Notes under the pieces: model-generated
The model's database searches: none
What the model was told of the DNA's origin: nothing
Seen by the model: only the letters and a program-made list of their open reading frames with translations
Assembly (NCBI GenBank): GCA_964017145.1
Contig: OZ024851.1
Location: 1,984,001 to 2,048,000 of the forward strand
Source: Agrocybe praecox
Taxonomy: Eukaryota; Basidiomycota; Agaricomycetes; Agaricales; Agrocybaceae
Direction: 5' to 3'
DNA: 64,000 nt
Shown here: positions 10,877 to 20,904 of the stretch, in pieces
Layout of the letters: every line of letters begins with the position of its first letter
How positions within the stretch are numbered: the first letter of the stretch is position 1
Translations under genes and position numbers: made by a program

Positions 10877-11862
10877 ATGACTACTCTCATCACAGGTGGA
10901 ACCGGAAGGACAGGGGGCAGCCTCGCCCGCCTGCTACACGCAGCTAAACTACCTTTCATCGTCGCCACTCGCGGCGGGAAATCCTCCAACCCCGCATACA
11001 AAGCCATCACGTTCGACTGGTACAAACCAGCCACATTCGAGAACGCCTTCGCGGATGATGTGATTCCCGCCGTTGACCGCGTGTACCTCATCCCGCCGAA
11101 CGGCGATCTGAACATGGCCACTCATGTGAACCCCTTCATCGATCTTGCCATAGCGAAGGGCATCAAGCGGTTCGTGCTGCTCACTTCTACGCAGACGAAG
11201 CCTGGAGGACCTGCCCTTGGCAAAATCTACCAGTATTTGTTGGATAAGGGCGTGGACTATACAGTCTTGAAGCCTTCATGGTTCATCCGTGAGTATTTAT
11301 TTATTCATCTTCGAATAAGCAAATTCGTTTAGTTTATATCTGATAATAATATTCTTCAGAGAACTTTGGCACCAACTTTGTATACAGCATCAAGGAGAAA
11401 GACGAAGTTTTTTCCGCTACTGGCGAGGGTAAAATCCCATGGGTCTCCACTGAAGATATCGCACAGTCGGCTTTCGACGCGCTTACCGCTGAGAAGAGTC
11501 CGAACACGGCCTGGTATCTGTTAGGACCAGAGTTACACTCATACGATGAGGTATGCAGTTTGTTCTTTCATTTGGTGCCCATTAACCTGACGTACGTCAT
11601 TGCTCAGGCTGTAGGGATTTTGTCCTCCGTACTCGGAAGGAAAATCACGCACAAGAAAAACACACCTGAAGTGCAAGAAGCAACGTACAAGGCAGTCGGC
11701 GTCCCAGCAGACCTTGCACGGCTCTTGACTTACCTTGAAGGTCTCGTCAAGGAAGGGCAGGAAGCGGAGTTTGTTAACGCGCCTGCTGAGGAAAAATATG
11801 TTGGAAAGCATACTCTCGAGCAATTTTTCCGCGAGAACCGTGATTTGTGGATCAAACAGTGA
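10877..11862 (+). CDS. NmrA-like NAD(P)-binding reductase (EasG/FgaFS-like), copy 2
   Basis: Paralogue of the gene at 6092-7058. Exons 10877-11288, 11360-11550, 11608-11862 give 285 residues. It opens with MTTLITGGTGRTGGSLARLL. Shared blocks are TQTKPGGPALGKIYQYLLDK, YTVLKPSWFIQNFG, EGKIPWVSTEDIAQSAFDAL, WYLLGPELHSYDE and the terminal block GKHTLEQFFRENRDLWIKQ. The middle exon is exactly 191 nt in both copies and both intron phases match, so the two arose by duplication. The copies differ in the NAD(P)-loop surroundings and C-terminal half, suggesting different substrates. The reaction is unknown. Confidence 0.92.
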
Positions 11863-13166
11863 TAGTTATGGTTCTGTGAAATTCAAAAACATATGTAATA
11901 TTCAAGTTTATAAAAACCTTTGAATTAAGTTATGATCATTTCAGAAGGGTTTTGGTGGCTTTGTACGTTGAAAAGTATTTTGAGGAGGACCATGGTGACC
12001 AGGAGAAGAAATGATTGCAACTCGATGGCTCGGGCTCGGCGACGATCTTAAAATAACTGTATTTGGTAATTCAGTCTGGTTGCAGCTGTAAGCCGAGTGC
12101 AATGCCGTCATCAACTGTTCGGTCCGACCCTACGTTGCTTTCCATCGGAAAGTTCCTGATTTTTATATTCTTTCAATAGCTCTGAAGATATTTTATTTCC
12201 TTTATTGTGTCTCGATGTAGACCCATGACTACCTGTATACAGCAATACCGTGTGCTGGAGTGGCCTACGAATGGGGTTTGGCGTCTATTTCAAGATTTAC
12301 CGCCCGCCTGAGTTGTGTGCGTGGTACCTTTGTTCCGCTACCTACGGCTTTTGTTTGCTTTGTACATAACCTAATCAAGATTATTCAATGAGTAACGTAC
12401 TACAGCTAATCAGTAAACACATTCTCTCAGTACTCGGTGGAATTTCTGTGTAACCAGCAACCCTTTCCCTTCCTTTGCACAAGTACTCGGAGTAGTCAAG
12501 GTTGTTATGCCTCTGAGACAGGATATACACTATGCATCCGTGTCGGCTCCGGCCTCCTACATCGTAGCTTTCATTCTTTAAGAAACGTGGCCAAACTAGC
12601 TTGATTTAATTGGTTTCTTTTACGGTTTACTAGCTCATTCTAGCTTGTTTCACAAAGATTGGGTTCTAATACTTTTCCGTATAGAACAAGTACTAAGCCG
12701 ATGTACCAGTATAAGAATAAAGTTTTGATATCTTATCTTCATGATCTCAGTCTTACATCAGATATGTTCCGCTTGCCCAGTGGAAAAACTGATTTTCTTT
12801 TAGAAAGCAAACGTTCGATGGATGTCGCATCTTTGTGTTCAAGGATACGTTGTCGGAATCTAAAAGAAAATTGCCAAGCCCATTTGTCTAACCTTTCTGG
12901 TCATCAGAAGTGTTAGAAAATGCGAGAGAGTCAATGGCTATTTATACACGTGAGTAATTTGTAGTACCCAACATTCATGATTCGATAAAAATGACCCATG
13001 GCGACATGGGTCCGATATAAATCCATCATGATACTAGTAGCCGCTGACTCCGAGCAATGGGTGTTTTTGTTGAGCGCTCTCTGTATCCACACTGCTGGTG
13101 CTAACTCAATTTTCCATGCAACTCGCTGAATTAAAGTATATATTTAAAGACGGTGCGCAAAAAAGG
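11863..13166. other. intergenic, AT-rich, no gene seen
   Basis: Spacer between NmrA copy 2 and the first DPBB gene. Open frames are short, lack motifs and do not splice together. Confidence 0.5.
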
Positions 13167-13174
13167 TATAAAAG
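13167..13174 (+). promoter_or_regulatory. TATA box of DPBB gene 1
   Basis: TATAAAAG within GGTATAAAAGTCTGA, 100 bp upstream of the ATG. The identical 15-mer precedes DPBB gene 2, so the core promoter has been kept between paralogues. Confidence 0.65.
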
Positions 13175-13266
13175 TCTGAGCATCGATACTAAGGCTCTTC
13201 ACAAACCAATTCCCTCTTTCCATCGAGACATTAGAGCCACATTCAACTCAAGTACTATATATCATC

Positions 13267-13785
13267 ATGCTCTTCTCCAAGTCATCTTTACTACTTTCCC
13301 TCGGCGCTGGACTTCTGGCCACCGCTCAAAGCTTTGCAGGAGACGGTATGTCCCATGAAATATACGCCCCTTGATCAACTTACTGACCGAGTTGTTATGT
13401 TGTAGCAACCTTCTTCCATACTGGTGTTCGTTATATACCTTTGAAATCCATCCGCTCTCTTATGCATTTTACTTCTAGCTTGGTAGCTGCGGCTTCTTCA
13501 ACGTAGACAGCGACTTCATCGTCGCTCTCAATTCCGCGCAAGCTGCTAGTAATGCGCACTGCGGCCAACGTATTAACGTCAATTGTAAGACCACACTACT
13601 ATATTCCAGTGCAGGAGTAAATTAAAATTTCTTCTCTTCTAGTTCAAGGTCGATCTGTCATTGCGACCGTAGAAGATACTTGCCCTGGTTGCGGCCCCAA
13701 TGGCATTGATTTAACCCCGGCTGCATTCCAAGCCCTTGCCCCTCTTGATGTTGGCAGGATACAAGTCACCTGGAACTTTATTTAA
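13267..13785 (+). CDS. small secreted double-psi beta-barrel (RlpA/barwin-like) protein 1
   Basis: 115-residue precursor with a hydrophobic signal peptide (MLFSKSSLLLSLGAGLLATA), so probably extracellular. Exons 13267-13345, 13406-13425, 13479-13584, 13643-13785; the second is only 20 nt. The mature part is one double-psi beta-barrel: TFFHTGLGSCGFFN, then NAHCGQRI, IATVEDTCPGCG and LTPAAFQALAPLD, ending QVTWNFI. The Thr-x-x-Asp-Thr-Cys-Pro-x-Cys block is typical of barwin/expansin-related folds. Such fungal proteins include cell-wall-loosening and protease-inhibitor-like members; which applies here cannot be read. A paralogue lies 1.5 kb downstream. Confidence 0.9.
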
Positions 13786-15159
13786 TTTATGGGAGTGTAA
13801 AGTCGCTGTAATCGTAGTCGCATTGCTTACGTGGAGCAGGACATCTTCATGGGTTTCTGTATGCAGGCGTCTATCCGTTCTAAATATAGATTTTTCATTT
13901 ATCTGAACGGTTCCTGCCATATTTGAGTATCCCCATTGAGGCCGCTTGGAATTCTTGTGCCAGAATCGGCAATGTGTTTGATTTCCAGAGAGGGTGCAGA
14001 TTGCTCAAAATAACTTTACGGTATATACCATGCACATTTATTCATGATGGACTGATATTTCATTTAAAGAACTCATAACCTTTCAATGATGAATTAATGA
14101 CCAGTGTGCGTTAGAGAGCAATGCGGGTGCGCGTCTATTTGTTCTAAATATAAACACAGGCTTCGCCTTTGATTATCTTTACAACTAGATGGCCCACTCG
14201 ACTTGTCTGGTATCTATCTCATGTACGTTCGTCGTATTACTTTGAGTATTCTTTCCACGGACATGCATTCACTTTACCTAGCAAAGTTCTAGGAAGGAAG
14301 CAATCACCCGAACTTACTGGGTGGCTATTGATGCCGGGGCCGGTGTTGACGGCGCGATGCAAAGCAAAAATAATCTACGCTACCCGCCAAATGTACCAAA
14401 TCTATTGTTTCCTCGAATTAATTTCTAGAGCAAATTGCGGTCCAGTTTTGTTTACCGATATAGGCTTACCGGATTCCGAACCGCACATTTTGAAGCCAAA
14501 AGGGACAAATTTATGTTATTTCAGTATAGACTATCATGATTAATATCACCCAGGTGCATCTCATGATTGCCGATGTATGTTCACAGTAAAATGGGCTGTT
14601 ATCGATGTAGTTACTTTGTTTGGTGGCCTACGGGAGTCAGGATATAGGACACATCTTCAAGGATGACCAGGACCATAATTCACGGAGTACAAAAGTGTGA
14701 TTGATGTGCATGTGGTACAATGTCGATACTTTATTCCCAGATACTCTAAATGGTATTCGGGGAAGTCAACTTGCCATTCTTTAGGTACTTGTGATTGCGA
14801 AGGAAGTGACCAAGGCTCAAGCTTCAATGTGCAAGGACTTGAAAGCGATACGTCTTCAAGGCAGGAGGATAAATGGGTTTTAGCTCAAGTGTGATTTCAC
14901 TTGGTGCTGTTTCTAATACGTAATTTGAAGTTGTAAGTCCTGTGCACTATACAGAAAGTTTTTGACATATGCTCGCAGTTACACGGCCAGCGGCTCAGTA
15001 ACAATAGCAACATGCGATGATGGTAGACCTTTCTTCAGTAATCCTTTACCCCGACACTCTCGCAGGTATGTTCACTCGAAAGGTGCCTACGACATAAATA
15101 TACCCTCTGATCGGATTTTCAAAACTTGAGAGTGATGTAATACTGTAAAGGAGGGAAGG
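13786..15159. other. spacer between the DPBB paralogues, no gene seen
   Basis: AT-rich stretch with short open frames only. I found no third DPBB copy or clear remnant between the two genes. Confidence 0.5.
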
Positions 15160-15167
15160 TATAAAAG
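15160..15167 (+). promoter_or_regulatory. TATA box of DPBB gene 2
   Basis: TATAAAAG in the same GGTATAAAAGTCTGA context as DPBB gene 1, here 87 bp upstream of the start codon. Confidence 0.65.
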
Positions 15168-15246
15168 TCTGAACAAAAAAGACGTATCCACAGTACTCAA
15201 CTCTTCAGCTTTTACTTTATCACATTCTCAAATACGCAGTAGTAAT

Positions 15247-15771
15247 ATGCCGTTCTCTAAGTCGTCTATGCTTCTTGCCGTTGGCGCTACCCTTGTAGGC
15301 TGTGCTCAAGCCTTCAGCGGAGACGGTACGTCGATTAAAAGACGAGTCGACGTGACCCATTATTGACTTAACCTTCTCGTTCAGTGACCTGGTTCCATCC
15401 CGGAGTTAGTTCCAGGGCTCTCAAAAATAGTTTCTATATTGATTTATTTGATTGTTTAGATCGGTAGCTGCGGTATAATCAGTTCGGATACCGACTTTGT
15501 CGCCGCTCTCAGCACTGTGCAAGCTGCTGGAAATGCGCACTGTGGACAACGTATCAGTGTTCAATGTGAGATACTTCTATCATTGTTTTCTAAAGAAGAT
15601 TTTCCTTATATGAGGTTTTGCGCAGTCCAAAGAATAACTATTATTGCAACAGTAGTTGATACCTGCCCAGGGTGTGCCGTAAATGACATTGCGTTGAGCC
15701 CTGCTGCCTTCCAGGCCCTTGTCCCTCTTGATGATGGAGGGATCCACCAAGTCACCTGGAACTTTATCTAA
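15247..15771 (+). CDS. small secreted double-psi beta-barrel (RlpA/barwin-like) protein 2
   Basis: Tandem paralogue of the gene at 13267-13785; 116-residue precursor with signal peptide MPFSKSSMLLAVGATLVGC. Exons 15247-15325, 15385-15404, 15460-15565, 15626-15771: the first three exon lengths (79, 20, 106 nt) equal those of copy 1. The barrel shows TWFHPGIGSCG, NAHCGQRI, TVVDTCPGCAVN and SPAAFQALVPLD, and ends QVTWNFI. All barrel cysteines of copy 1 are kept. Divergence is strongest around the third intron and just before the cysteine block. It is probably secreted and expressed under related control, as the TATA region is shared. Confidence 0.9.
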
Positions 15772-16407
15772 ATACGCCCCCTCAAGCGTTCTTCTGGAAC
15801 GAACAACAGAAGACAAAGATATTGTTCGGCGTCGCGCGTCTGTGTGCCATTTTTCTAAATATAGATCCCATAATTCTTTTCAAGAAACATGTTTATTCCC
15901 ACGTGAATCAGTATTTCAAGGGTGAATCAGCGCGCACATACTGACATTTCTGCCCAAGAGCCGGAGGGATAACTTGAAGATCCAAGCGGATAAATGGCTT
16001 CATAGACAGACTACCGAAAATTTCAGAAACGCATCAGGTACGAAATGAGCAGGCAAAGGCGGAGTCCTAACATAATTAAAAAGAGATAACTATGGTTCCA
16101 AAATAAGTTGATTTTATGTACTAAATGCATCTATCAGTAGAACGTTAATGAGGGCGATACTATAATCATTGAATTGATGCACATACGCGTTATAAGCTGT
16201 GAAAATAAAATTGTGATACTATATTGTTTGTAAGAGGATCATCGTGGCATAGCACGACTGCTAGAGCTTCCCAAAATGGCTTGTTTCACGGACGGTTGAG
16301 TTTGTGATAGAGATGATTTAGCTTCCTTCGTCTTAGCAGTAGATTTAGTAGGAGGCTATTTCAACGGCATAATTAGCACACCAAACGGATGGGTTCCCAG
16401 ATCAAAA
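15772..16407. other. intergenic, no gene seen
   Basis: AT-rich spacer between convergent genes (DPBB 2 on plus, XPA-C-like on minus). No recognisable feature. Confidence 0.5.
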
Positions 16408-17038
16408 TCAAATAGAGCTACGTACGAGTTTGGTGCCATTAGTGCGGTCCCTGAGTCTATGCATATACAAGGATCTTGAGAAATAGTCATGAGAAACAGA
16501 AGTCATAGATAACATACGCAGCTTCAAGTCCCGTGGGCCCTCCATACTTCTCCCAAGCCTTACGTTCTACTTCACGTTTGCTATACATCTTCATGACATT
16601 ATAACCTTGCGAGTTTTCTTTCTGAGTGTACGACAGTGCAAGAAGATCTTTGTCGGTGAGCTGCCGATAGGATATAAATGTAAATGATGAGTTGCATAAA
16701 CCATTGGATATGTGACATACGAGGAAGTTTGTTTTGGCTTTTCCTTTTGCTAACAAAGTCTAAGTACAAGAGGACAATCAACTGAATGAAGTGCACGGCA
16801 TCGAGAAATTCTGACATACGGATGCTCCAGCCCTGCTTTTCGGCCATTTCGACTCATTCCACTCCGATTCTGGTCGTTCGACGCGTTTCATGGGAGTAGC
16901 GTTGGCCGGAATCGGGTTTCTGTAGCTCCTATTCGAGGGCCCTCCACGCCCCATTGCACGGAGAAGATTGTTCATCGCTTCTTCTTCACGGGCCTGGGCT
17001 TCTTCCCCCATGGGATGATTCTCGTCAAACCAGCCCAT
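16408..17038 (-). CDS. short protein with XPA-C-like AWEKYGG motif
   Basis: Four exons, 17038-16820, 16759-16721, 16660-16518, 16474-16408, give 155 residues. The N-terminal half is charged and disordered (MGWFDENHPMGEEAQAREEE...). The C-terminal half, LTDKDLLALSY ... MKMYSKREVERKAWEKYGGP, resembles the DNA-contacting end of XPA/Rad14 (a Leu-tyrosine helix followed by V-E-x-x-A-x-x-K-x-GG). The zinc finger of true XPA is missing, so this is not a full repair protein. Similar small stand-alone proteins are known to me from basidiomycetes without an assigned function. The last exon is tentative: reading through its donor gives an alternative end at 16487. Confidence 0.6.
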
Positions 17039-17722
17039 GATATATTATAGAGCAGAGAAGCTGGAGATAGTACCGGAGGAATATCCAGAGAGTGGCAAGA
17101 AATAAAGGAAAGGAACAGGACTAGTCAAGAGTTCGGTGGCAGGACTTAGGGTCGCGTCACTTTTCAATTCATTATTTTATACTCCGCAAGTCTTAGCAGC
17201 AAGGAAGATTAGATTAGGGAAGCCGAGATCGACAATTTAGGAAGATTTCAGGTGGATAAACAAAGGTCCTGAAGAGAAGAAAAGGACTCAGCTCGAATAG
17301 GTGGTTGAAACGATAAATGCCAAGCCCGAACCAATTATTGGTTGGAAACAGCCAGGGTTCCACAAATCCTTCAATCGTATCAGTGCATGTACCACGACAC
17401 TTCGCACCGTGCCTCGTGCCAGGTGTTCCGACTGCTTTCAAGTTCAACTTGACGAGCATCGGAGTAATGGCCCATGGGTCGTCGATCACCAGTAGAATCA
17501 GATAGACGACAGTCAAGCATTATATCAAGAACAGTTCACGGAAATGAATTGAGTGACGAAGGCGAAGTAGTATAAAAGCACAACAAAGGAGGCAGAGAAA
17601 ACGAAGGGAGCGTATCATTGGATCCGGCAGACGGCTTCTCAGGAGTTCAAAATCGACGATTGTTTTTCAACACAGCCACAATTATTCGCCACATGTTTAC
17701 ACTTGCGAACCCTCTTTCAAGC
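17039..17722. other. intergenic, unassigned
   Basis: Holds a TATAAAAG near 17571 on plus without an obvious gene behind it. Open frames on both strands at 17214-17516 mirror each other and have no ATG or motif I trust. Confidence 0.4.
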
Positions 17723-17815
17723 GGTTCGATGGCGTAGTTGGTTATCGCATCTGTCTAACATTTGCGAAAGCAGGATGACCACAGAAGGTCCCCAGTTCGA
17801 AACTGGGTCGAATCA
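17723..17815 (+). tRNA. tRNA-Val (AAC) with 19-nt intron
   Basis: Acceptor GGTTCGA (17723-17729) pairs with TCGAATC (17808-17814), with discriminator A. The anticodon stem is TCTGT/ACAGA, loop CTAACA...C, anticodon AAC at 17757-17759. The intron is 17761-17779. The T arm is CCCAG-TTCGAAA-CTGGG. The body matches eukaryotic tRNA-Val. Confidence 0.94.
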
Positions 17816-17854
17816 TTTTTGCGCCATTTTGCTAATGTTTTCGTTATTCCAGAA

Positions 17855-17969
17855 GTTCAGTAAAGGGTGAGGGGGAGCAAGTCCAAGTAATAGGCGCCTT
17901 GTGGATGTCGGACGAATGTTGACGGTGACGCGGACGGGCCGGTCGGCCCGGCCGGCTATTCCCAAAGTA
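17855..17969 (+). repeat. direct repeat copy A (about 115 bp)
   Basis: Near-identical to 20540-20649. Both share GTTCAGTAAAGGGTGA at the start, a core with GGCGCCTTGTGGATGTCGG, a GC-rich GGCCGG-type palindrome and the end CTATTCCCAAAGTA. Differences are a few substitutions near the start and a 5-bp length change in the palindrome. It begins 40 bp after the tRNA-Val gene. Confidence 0.85.
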
Positions 17970-19059
17970 GCCACCGGCGTTCATGAAAGGTGGTTGGGCT
18001 GAGGTTATAAGTTTAGTGAATACATCAGTGAATCGTGGAAAAACTTACACCCAGATACAATGACTTGGCATTCGGTAAATACTCTTTCCATCCTATATCA
18101 TCTAAAATCAAGGTGACAACATGCATTTACCAGCCATATAAGTCTAAGAGGTAAACCATCATCCTATATCATCTGTACTCCCCATGGCAAGGAAGGAAAA
18201 CACCAAAAAAGGTTGATATGTCTTTGTCACTCAAAGTCATTATTAGATTAGATTGTATGTGTATGTATTCCATATCCACAAGTATATCAAAAGATATTAT
18301 CTGGTCATCGTTTCAAAATCCCGAGAAAAATACAATTCACATGATTGAGCAGAAGTCGGATAATAGCGCTTTGAAACAGATAAAAAACCATGAGTCTGTG
18401 CCAAGTCTGTGCCTTGACAAACAATGCAATTCTCTGTGTTTCAATTTCATTTGTGTTCGCCTGGCCCTTGCATACTTTCATAGGATCATGGACCGGAATA
18501 CTGTGGCCATCTGTCTTTCCTCATCTTCCAATTTTCCTTTACAAAATCTCTAGAAAAGTACAGTAGAGTCATAACTTACCCCTAAGCCATAGCGGAGCGA
18601 GGCCACACCTGGGCCTTGTCTAATCTAATCGGACTGGTGCAGGTTGTAATGCCACAACGGATAATAGATAGGTGATTATCTCTGGACAATACGACACAAT
18701 CATGTTTGATGCATGATGACTGAATCTATCTAACCACTACTGACTTAAAGGGAAAAATATGCGACACGAGAGCATAGAGTGTAATTGAATTACACGAATA
18801 TTTCAATAATTTGGGGCCCTTCAATCCGACATGCAATCAACAGGTCGCATCCTAAGTTCTAACGAATTGCATTTTTTCCACTCTGATATGGGGAATTTGC
18901 ACTGCGCTCTCCAAGCGTACGGTATGGTGGAGGAAGGGTATTTCTATCCCTTGACAGAACAAATGGTGTGGCATTTGGCGAATGTCGCATATCAGGGTCC
19001 TCTTCCGTACGCATCAACCTTTCTGGAAGAGGCGTGTATTGTGTTAGCTTCTTTAGATT
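17970..19059. other. intergenic between repeat A and membrane-protein gene
   Basis: AT-rich, with only short unsupported open frames. No terminal inverted repeats or transposase were found that would make the repeat-bounded interval a transposon. Confidence 0.45.
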
Positions 19060-19797
19060 TTATAAAAGAACTCGTAAAATCTCACGCTTTCTGATCCTCT
19101 GCTGCCTTATTACTAAACACATAATGCAGATACATGCCAGCAATATGGCTATAATTATAAAAGATATCACGCCTAGTAGAGTACTAATGGGCGGTCCACT
19201 ATTAGGTTTATTCAAGCCCGACGCACTGCTCCCTCCAGTGGGCTGTAGGTTAGGTAGATCGGGGGTTTTCTGTGTGATTTGAGTCGAGAGACTCGGGCCC
19301 AATGAAGGGGGAAGAACTGCTCCGGCGAGCGATGAATCGGAATCCACTTTGATATAATCCAAGAAAAGGGACCCCTTGCTCTGGACTGTTATAACCAGCG
19401 TGTGGCTTACGTTTGGAGCCAAGCGACTAGCTTGAAAAAATGAAGTGTTCGGTTGTGTCGTATTTTGGAACTGAATCGGTTGAAATGTGGTTTGTGGACC
19501 ATTGTCGATACTATAGAGCGATATAGGCGGAGGGACATGGTCAATCGTATTCTCATCAACACTGGGCACCTTGCCAAACACTGTGATACTCGTTCCTAAG
19601 GTCCATTCAGCCTTACTGGCACTGAAAACCTTTTGTGTTCTCTTACCGTCGAAAATGAGAGTTGCATTGGCACCTGGGATATTGCATCCTGCTGTTGTTT
19701 GATTGAAATCCTGCGGCTTTCCAATGCTCAGTCTCCACGCGTCCCGCGGTGAGTATATAATAAAAGGGCTGTGATCATCGAAAATTGTAGAAGACAT
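19060..19797 (-). CDS. single-pass membrane protein with extracellular beta-sandwich-like domain
   Basis: 245 residues in one exon. About 150 residues carry several N-x-S/T sites and patterns common in agaricomycete surface proteins: NATLIFDG, TLGTSITVFGKVPSVD, PNTSFFQASRLAPNVSHTLV and GSLFLDYIKVDSD. A Ser/Pro-rich stalk follows, then one membrane helix (TLLGVISFIIIAILLACICI) and a short basic tail RQQRIRKREIL. This layout suggests an outward-facing sensor or adhesin with a small cytoplasmic end. There is no cleavable signal at the chosen ATG. A hydrophobic open frame just upstream (19978-19775, FLTIVVASLVLAILPTLRLI) might be a missed first exon. Function unknown. Confidence 0.65.
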   Translation of the reverse strand: MSSTIFDDHSPFIIYSPRDAWRLSIGKPQDFNQTTAGCNIPGANATLIFDGKRTQKVFSASKAEWTLGTSITVFGKVPSVDENTIDHVPPPISLYSIDNGPQTTFQPIQFQNTTQPNTSFFQASRLAPNVSHTLVITVQSKGSLFLDYIKVDSDSSLAGAVLPPSLGPSLSTQITQKTPDLPNLQPTGGSSASGLNKPNSGPPISTLLGVISFIIIAILLACICIMCLVIRQQRIRKREILRVLL

Positions 19798-20904
19798 GAA
19801 GGGCTGAAATAAAATAACTTATGAAGCACCAGTCTCCATATGAAATGGAAAGGATCAGACGAAGGGTGGGGAGGATAGCAAGTACGAGGCTGGCTACAAC
19901 GATTGTCAGGAACATACTTTTATACCTTTCCATAAATTCCTCCCAGGGCAACGTCATATCAAGATTAGCAAACCTCATCGTTCAAGCATCCGAACAAAAT
20001 TAATAGCTGTTGATACCTTTTGACGCGGACGTGTCATATTATCTACGATCCAGTTCAGCAAAATATATTTGCAAAATACAAAAGAGGATTTCCTGATCTT
20101 GTACAATTTCTATTTTGTGCATGCGTCGTATCGTCGAACATCGGATCCGAGTTGATCAGATATTTGACTGGTGAAAAGCAACTAAAGTCAACAACCATCA
20201 AGCCATCAAGGCTCACATCGGTGAAGATAAAAGACCAAATTACCCAATCCATGAGTCGAAAACATCAAAAGTAGTCATGGGTACGCAGAAGTGTCTAATG
20301 ATATACGATCTCAGCCACATAATTAATCTTCTCATCTGTCATTCTGCCCATGAATTTTGCATTTATTCGACTACGGACTCGAGGACTCAGGTACCTACTA
20401 GGTATACGTCAATGTCTCATGCTACGTAATGAGATAAAAATGGTCTGCCTGGTAATAATTCTACCCTACTGCGCATAAAATACGGTGCTTGATGCAACAG
20501 ATCTAGTATCCGCGGCTTCTACGTCTGTGCCATAATTCCGTTCAGTAAAGGGTGAAGAGGAGCAAGTCCAAGTAATAGGCGCCTTGTGGATGTCGGACGA
20601 ATGTTGACGGTGACGCGGATGGGCCGGCCGGCCGGCTATTCCCAAAGTAAAAGATACAATTGTTATGGAATTATGGATTTTCAAAAAATACAACATCAAT
20701 AGGATGGAAATGAAGGATCTACTAATAAGAATGCGTGTGGTAGGTACAAAAGTTCGTTGATTACATAGCGATTGCGAGTGCTTCGAAGTTCATATCCAAG
20801 TTGAACTGAGCCAAGAAGGCAGTGAAAATGGTATCGATATTTGGTGCGTAGTAGTTCTCAGAATGAAGGGATGAAACCTTTTCTTTCTGCGGCATCAGGG
20901 TGAA
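19798..20904. other. intergenic with repeat B
   Basis: Apart from repeat copy B at 20540-20649 and the possible hydrophobic upstream exon at 19775-19978, nothing recognisable. About 250 bp after repeat B lead to the stop codon of the coiled-coil gene. Confidence 0.45.
20540..20649 (+). repeat. direct repeat copy B (about 110 bp)
   Basis: Second copy of the repeat at 17855-17969, same orientation, about 2.7 kb away. The GC-rich palindrome is shorter here. Confidence 0.85.

Noticed and set aside
6092..11862. An ergot-alkaloid or other secondary-metabolite cluster around the NmrA reductases
   Set aside because: No prenyltransferase, P450 or synthase nearby; neighbours are housekeeping genes.
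17214..17516. Open frames on both strands over the same bases
   Set aside because: No ATG in the longer frame, no family pattern, and mirrored frames are typical of chance.
18831..19094. 87-residue plus-strand frame near the membrane-protein gene end
   Set aside because: Overlaps the 3' end of the opposite gene and shows no features.
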